Positions 59,938 to 64,000 of a stretch of 64,000 bases of DNA are shown in pieces. Below the pieces are notes generated by a model. That model worked only from the letters and a program-made list of their open reading frames with translations. It was not told the DNA's origin and made no database searches. Within the stretch, counting starts at the first letter, position 1. Every line of letters begins with the position of its first letter. The position numbers and the translations under genes are program-made. This DNA is from Halovulum sp039180525. GTDB lineage: Bacteria; Pseudomonadota; Alphaproteobacteria; Rhodobacterales; Rhodobacteraceae. The DNA lies in assembly GCA_039180525.1 (NCBI GenBank), contig JBCDDF010000012.1:1-64000 (forward strand), in the 5' to 3' direction.

Positions 59938-60102
59938 TCAGGACTCTAGATACGACGCCACGACTTCCATAAAACGACCCTCTTCGATGTCTTTTTTGTG
60001 CATGCCGATAAACACGGCAACGCTTGCACAAAGAACGAAGGTGATCGCTACGAATTTTTCACCGGCGCTGGTCTTGTCCGACACACGCGATTTAACAGAC
60101 AT
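59938..60102 (-). CDS. Small membrane protein, 54 aa, function unknown
   Basis: Start ATG at 60102 with GAGGGG 7 nt upstream, stop at 59938-59940. The product has a polar N-terminus (MSVKSRVSDKTSAGEK), one hydrophobic segment (about residues 17-34, FVAITFVLCASVAVFIG), and a charged tail ending EVVASYLES. I do not recognise it. Good ribosome-binding site and a terminator hairpin downstream support it. It is AT-richer than the surrounding genes. Confidence 0.7.
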   Translation of the reverse strand: MSVKSRVSDKTSAGEKFVAITFVLCASVAVFIGMHKKDIEEGRFMEVVASYLES

Positions 60103-60194
60103 GATTATGCCCCTCTGACTCTCTCACCACACTCTGCCTATACCTTAGGCTTGGGTCGGGGCAGGAATTCGACGGCTTGACGAAGTTCTGATGA

Positions 60195-63053
60195 TCATTC
60201 GGCCGCGATCTTCCCGGTCTTTAACAAGGCCGCAAGATATTGACCGGTATGACTTTTCGACACCGTCACTATGTGTTCGGGCGCGCCTGTCGCCACAATC
60301 TGGCCACCGCCATCGCCCCCTTCCGGGCCGATGTCGATGATATGATCCGCCGTTTTGACGACATCCAGATTGTGCTCGATGACCACCACCGTGTTTCCCT
60401 GGTCCACCAACTCGTGCAATACTTCCAGCAACTTCTTAACATCTTCAAAATGAAGACCGGTGGTGGGCTCGTCCAATATATACAATGTTCGTCCAGTTGA
60501 ACGTTTACTTAACTCCTTGGAAAGCTTGACACGCTGAGCCTCGCCGCCGGAAAGCGTCGTCGCCTGCTGGCCGACCTTGATATAGCCCAGGCCCACACGC
60601 ATCAGCGCCGACATCTTTTCGCGGATCGACGGCACGGCAGAGAAGAACTGCTCCGCGTCCTCCACCGTCATGTCCAGCACGTCGGCAATCGACTTGCCCT
60701 TGAACAAAATCTCCAGCGTCTCCCGATTATACCGTTTTCCCTGGCACGTCTCGCAGGTCACATAGACGTCCGGTAGAAAATGCATCTCGATCTTGATGAC
60801 GCCATCGCCCTGGCACGCCTCGCAACGCCCACCTTTGACGTTGAAGGAAAACCGCCCGGGCTTATAGCCGCGGGCCTTCGCCTCCGGCAGGCCGGCGAAC
60901 CAATCGCGGATCGGGGTGAACGCCCCGGTATAGGTGGCCGGGTTCGACCGCGGCGTGCGGCCGATGGGGCGCTGGTCGATATCGATGACCTTGTCCAGAT
61001 GCTCCAGCCCCTTGATCGTGCGGCAGGGCGCCGGCGTCTGCCGCGCTCCGTTCAGCCGCATCGAGGCGGTCTTGAACAGCGTCTCGATGGTCAGCGTCGA
61101 CTTGCCCCCGCCCGACACCCCGGTCACGCAGGTAAACGTGCCCAGCGGAAAGGTCGCGGTCACGTCGCGCAGGTTGTTGCCCGTCGCGCCCTCCACCACA
61201 AGCGCCTTGCCATTGCCCGGGCGGCGGTCCACCGGCACGCCGATCTCCCGCCGTCCGGCCAGATAATCCCCGGTGATCGAGCCCTTGGCCTTCGCGATCT
61301 TCGCCGGGGTGCCATGCGCGATGATCTGCCCGCCATGCACGCCGGCGCCGGGGCCGATATCCAGCACATAGTCCGCCTCGCGGATCGCCTCTTCGTCGTG
61401 TTCGACCACGATCACCGTGTTGCCTTGATCGCGCAGGTTCTTCAGCGTCGCCAGCAGCCGGTCATTGTCGCGCTGATGCAGCCCGATGGACGGCTCGTCA
61501 AGCACATACAGCACACCCGTAAGGCCAGAGCCAATCTGGCTCGCCAGCCGGATGCGCTGGCTCTCGCCCCCCGACAGCGTACCGGCGGATCGCGACAGCG
61601 TCAGATAGTCCAGGCCGACATTCACCAGAAATCCCAGCCGCTCACGGATCTCTTTCAGGATTGCCTGAGCGATTTCGTTGCGCTGCGCGGTCAGGCTGGC
61701 GGGCACCGTTTCGATCCAGGCCAGTGCCTCCTTGATCGACATCTCGACCGCCTGGCCGACATGGGCGTCGGCGATCTTGACCGCCAGCGCCTCGGGCCGC
61801 AGGCGATAGCCCTCGCACGCACCGCAGGGCCTGTTGTTCTGATAGCGTTCGAACTCCTCGCGGATCCAGGCGCTGTCGGTTTCGCGATAGCGCCGCTCCA
61901 TGTTCGGGATCACACCTTCGAAGGGGCGCGTGATCTCGTGCACGCGCCCGCCTTCGTCATAGCGAAACTTGATCTTCTCCCCGGCCGAGCCGTGCAGCAT
62001 CACCTGCTGAACCTCGCGCTTCAGATCGCGCCACTTCTTCTTCGGATCGAACCCGTAATGCTTGGACAACGCCTCGATGGTCTGCCGGAAGTAAGGCGAC
62101 TTGGATTTGGCCCAGGGCGCCAGCGCGCCGGCAAGCAGGCTGATACTCTCATCCGGCACCACCAGGCGTTCGTCGAAGAACAACTCCGCCCCCAGCCCGT
62201 CGCATTCGGGACAGGCCCCGAAGGGCGCGTTGAACGAAAACAGCCTCGGCTCGATCTCGGGGATGGTAAAGCCCGACACCGGGCAGGCGAAGTTTTCCGA
62301 GAAGGTCACCCGCTGCGGGTCGCCCTTCTTCACCGCGGTCTCAAGAATGGCGATGCCGTCGGCCAGGTCCAGCGCGGTGCGGAAGGAATCCGCCAGCCGC
62401 GTCTCGATCCCCGCCTTGATGACGATCCGGTCGACCACCACGTCGATATTGTGGCGGAACTTCTTGTCCAGCGTCGGTGGCGCGTCGAGTTCATGGAACT
62501 CGCCATCCACCTTGACCCGCTGAAAGCCCTGCTTGGCAAGTTCCAGGAATTCCTTGCGATACTCGCCCTTTCGGTCGCGCACGATCGGCGCCAGCAGATA
62601 GACCCGCGTGCCGGGCTCCATCGCCATGACCCGGTCGACCATGTCCTGCACCTGCTGCGCCTCGATCGGCAGGCCGGTCGCGGGGCTGTAGGGCGTGCCG
62701 ACCCGCGCGAACAACAGCCGCATATAGTCGTAGATCTCCGTCACCGTCCCCACGGTCGAACGCGGATTTTTAGAGGTCGTCTTCTGTTCGATGGAAATCG
62801 CCGGGCTCAGGCCAGAGATGTGATCCACATCCGGCTTTTGCATCATATCCAGAAACTGCCGCGCATAAGCCGACAGCGATTCGACATAACGCCGCTGCCC
62901 TTCGGCATAGATCGTGTCGAAGGCCAGGCTCGACTTGCCCGACCCCGACAGGCCGGTGATCACCACAAGCTTGTCGCGCGGAATATCGACATCCACCGAT
63001 TTCAGATTGTGCTCGCGGGCGCCCCGAATTTCGATGCTTTTCAAATCGGCCAT
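60195..63053 (-). CDS. uvrA: Excinuclease ABC subunit A
   Basis: A 952-aa damage-recognition ATPase of nucleotide excision repair. It has two ABC modules: Walker A GLSGSGKSSLAF near residue 32 and GVSGGGKSTL near 640, signatures LSGGESQRIRLA and LSGGEAQRVKL. Zinc sites are CPVSGF...CPECDG and CEACQGDG...CETCQG. The ATG at 63053 has a perfect GGAGGT; a GTG two codons upstream is part of that leader. The 3' 100 bp (about 60430-60540) are AT-richer than the rest. Confidence 0.98.
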   Translation of the reverse strand: MADLKSIEIRGAREHNLKSVDVDIPRDKLVVITGLSGSGKSSLAFDTIYAEGQRRYVESLSAYARQFLDMMQKPDVDHISGLSPAISIEQKTTSKNPRSTVGTVTEIYDYMRLLFARVGTPYSPATGLPIEAQQVQDMVDRVMAMEPGTRVYLLAPIVRDRKGEYRKEFLELAKQGFQRVKVDGEFHELDAPPTLDKKFRHNIDVVVDRIVIKAGIETRLADSFRTALDLADGIAILETAVKKGDPQRVTFSENFACPVSGFTIPEIEPRLFSFNAPFGACPECDGLGAELFFDERLVVPDESISLLAGALAPWAKSKSPYFRQTIEALSKHYGFDPKKKWRDLKREVQQVMLHGSAGEKIKFRYDEGGRVHEITRPFEGVIPNMERRYRETDSAWIREEFERYQNNRPCGACEGYRLRPEALAVKIADAHVGQAVEMSIKEALAWIETVPASLTAQRNEIAQAILKEIRERLGFLVNVGLDYLTLSRSAGTLSGGESQRIRLASQIGSGLTGVLYVLDEPSIGLHQRDNDRLLATLKNLRDQGNTVIVVEHDEEAIREADYVLDIGPGAGVHGGQIIAHGTPAKIAKAKGSITGDYLAGRREIGVPVDRRPGNGKALVVEGATGNNLRDVTATFPLGTFTCVTGVSGGGKSTLTIETLFKTASMRLNGARQTPAPCRTIKGLEHLDKVIDIDQRPIGRTPRSNPATYTGAFTPIRDWFAGLPEAKARGYKPGRFSFNVKGGRCEACQGDGVIKIEMHFLPDVYVTCETCQGKRYNRETLEILFKGKSIADVLDMTVEDAEQFFSAVPSIREKMSALMRVGLGYIKVGQQATTLSGGEAQRVKLSKELSKRSTGRTLYILDEPTTGLHFEDVKKLLEVLHELVDQGNTVVVIEHNLDVVKTADHIIDIGPEGGDGGGQIVATGAPEHIVTVSKSHTGQYLAALLKTGKIAAE

Positions 63054-63158
63054 GCCCACCTCCTGCCACAGCCGCCATACATAACGCTGCGGGCCGGGAA
63101 TCCCACCCGTTGTGTTAAGAACAAAACGTGAATACGCGCAAGGCTCCTGACACTTGCG

Positions 63159-63782
63159 TCAGGGCGCGGCGGCGGGCCGTTGGCCCAACAGCCGCGCGGT
63201 GTTGTCACTCAGCAGCTGCGGGATGTCGAGCGTGAGTTTGACGACGTCGACTTTCTGGTCGATCAGCAGGAAAGACATGCCGTGGACCATGGTCCACAGC
63301 GAAAAGCCGGTGGCCTGGACCTGCGCATCCAATTCGGTCTTGTGGAGGTACTTGCACACCTCTTCCAGAAGCACGCCATAGGTCGCCCGGCCCAATTCCA
63401 GCATCTCGTCACTTTCGTCGTGCGCTTCGGTCAGCCCGAACATCAGGCGGAAAACGCCTGGCTCCGCTTGCGCGAAATCGACATAGACCTGACCCAACGC
63501 GGTGACGCTTTCGCGGCTGCCCGGCGGGTGCGCCGGCAGTGCGCCCTTCATCTGGTCGCGCATCCGCGCCATACCGTCCATCGCCACCGCAACCAGCAAC
63601 TCGCGCTTGTCCTTGAAGTGGCGATAGGGCGCGGCACTGGACACGCCCGCGGCGCGGCTGGCCTCCGACACGGAGAAAGTGTCAGGGCCCTTTTCCTCGA
63701 CCAATGCCCGGGTCGCCATCACAAGTTGTTGGCGTAAGTCCCCGTGATGATAGCTATCTTTCCGCTGGACGGTTTCCGCCAT
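63159..63782 (-). CDS. TetR/AcrR-family repressor
   Basis: A 207-aa regulator. The N-terminal helix-turn-helix reads TFSVSEASRAAGVSSAAPYRHFKDKRELL, with a WHG-type C-terminal ligand domain (FRLMFGL, FSLWTMVHG). GAGGAG precedes the ATG at 63782. It is divergent from a gene at 63905 that looks like an efflux component, so it probably represses that gene and itself through the repeat at 63824-63838. Confidence 0.92.
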   Translation of the reverse strand: MAETVQRKDSYHHGDLRQQLVMATRALVEEKGPDTFSVSEASRAAGVSSAAPYRHFKDKRELLVAVAMDGMARMRDQMKGALPAHPPGSRESVTALGQVYVDFAQAEPGVFRLMFGLTEAHDESDEMLELGRATYGVLLEEVCKYLHKTELDAQVQATGFSLWTMVHGMSFLLIDQKVDVVKLTLDIPQLLSDNTARLLGQRPAAAP

Positions 63783-63823
63783 CTGGCTCCTCAAAGAAAA
63801 TGCTTGCTGGCCCGCTTGCCAAA

Positions 63824-63838
63824 GTTAGTATCTCTAAC
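63824..63838. promoter_or_regulatory. Probable TetR operator
   Basis: GTTAG-TATCT-CTAAC is a perfect 5-bp inverted repeat, and a partly matching GTAAGCAACTCTAAC follows at 63843-63857. Both lie in the 122-bp divergent region between the TetR gene and the gene at 63905, an unusually AT-rich spot for this window. Binding by the neighbouring regulator is the obvious inference. Confidence 0.6.
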
Positions 63839-63904
63839 ATATGTAAGCAACTCTAACATCGACGCACCGACATCATCGCAATTGGCCACCGCATGGAGCG
63901 CCCC

Positions 63905-64000
63905 ATGAACACGCCACCCCGCCCCTCCCTTCTACGCCGTATTGGCATCCTGTCTATCACCGCCGCGACCACCGCGCTGGCCGTGGCCGCGGTTGCGGTG
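63905..64000 (+). CDS. N-terminus of a membrane/exported protein, probably an efflux adaptor (partial)
   Basis: Thirty-two residues are visible: a basic N-terminus (MNTPPRPSLLRRIG) then a hydrophobic segment (ILSITAATTALAVAAVAV). That is a signal anchor. Divergence from a TetR regulator suggests an RND periplasmic adaptor subunit, but no diagnostic domain is in the window. GGAG 6 nt upstream supports the ATG at 63905 over one at 63893. Confidence 0.6.
   Translation, partial: MNTPPRPSLLRRIGILSITAATTALAVAAVAV

Noticed and set aside
59998..60180. 60-codon plus-strand frame near uvrA
   Set aside because: No ribosome-binding site, and it is antisense to the better supported 54-aa membrane protein gene.
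60780..63131. A 783-codon open frame on the plus strand
   Set aside because: Antisense to uvrA with its two Walker motifs and zinc sites; the antisense product has shadow composition.

Overview
The window is GC-rich and almost fully coding, and its gene content is that of an alphaproteobacterium of the Rhodobacteraceae (Roseobacter/Rhodobacter group). The evidence is ctrA with a SciP-type regulator beside it, a suf operon led by an IscR with a single cysteine, TrmFO, a glutamyl-Q tRNA(Asp) synthetase, and the family-typical intergenic palindromes. I saw no rRNA, tRNA or CRISPR array.

Layout. 1-143: edge of an IS5-type element. 165-12295: housekeeping genes (an OtnC-like aldolase, trmFO, a methyltransferase, gluQ, hisI, an Fe-S scaffold-like gene, recG, ligA, ctrA, sciP, mnmA) plus an unlisted 40-aa membrane protein gene. 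12346-15748: an M20 peptidase gene flanked by two copies of an Imm11-like immunity cassette, one of them 5'-truncated. 15991-18816: a large fusion of a catalase-like domain and a prostaglandin-synthase-like haem peroxidase. 19116-31476: a lipid cluster that looks like a complete ceramide (sphingolipid) pathway. 31580-36892: sugar genes (Gfo/Idh oxidoreductase, TIM-barrel isomerase, phosphomannomutase, gnd). 36950-48067: a long suf operon on the minus strand with several unrelated or unknown genes inserted. 48262-53689: hydrolase, anmK, tyrS, two cyclophilins, coaD. 53766-59876: CBS protein and valine catabolism (mmsA, acyl-CoA dehydrogenase, HIBYL-CoA hydrolase, mmsB) with two small secreted proteins. 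59938-64000: a 54-aa membrane protein, uvrA, a TetR regulator and the start of a divergent gene.

Most interesting system. Genes at 19116-23729 encode an acyl-AMP ligase, a ceramide-reductase-like dehydrogenase, an acyl carrier protein and a serine-palmitoyltransferase-like enzyme. A ceramide-synthase-like acyltransferase is at 29582. Between them lie a lipid kinase, a Tam41-like nucleotidyltransferase, an LpxO-like hydroxylase and a metallophosphoesterase. LptF/LptG-type permeases and a sugar-nucleotide-type transferase are translationally coupled to the acyltransferase. I infer that this region makes ceramide, builds an anionic headgroup on it, and may export the product through its own LptFG-like pair. 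The haem oxygenase transcribed divergently next door may act on the same lipids.

Other notable points are an amber-interrupted small lipoprotein gene inside the suf operon, an Irr/ICE-like palindrome before iscR, a CtrA-type half-site pair before ctrA, and four families of dispersed palindromic repeats. All family assignments come from reading motifs; no searches were run.
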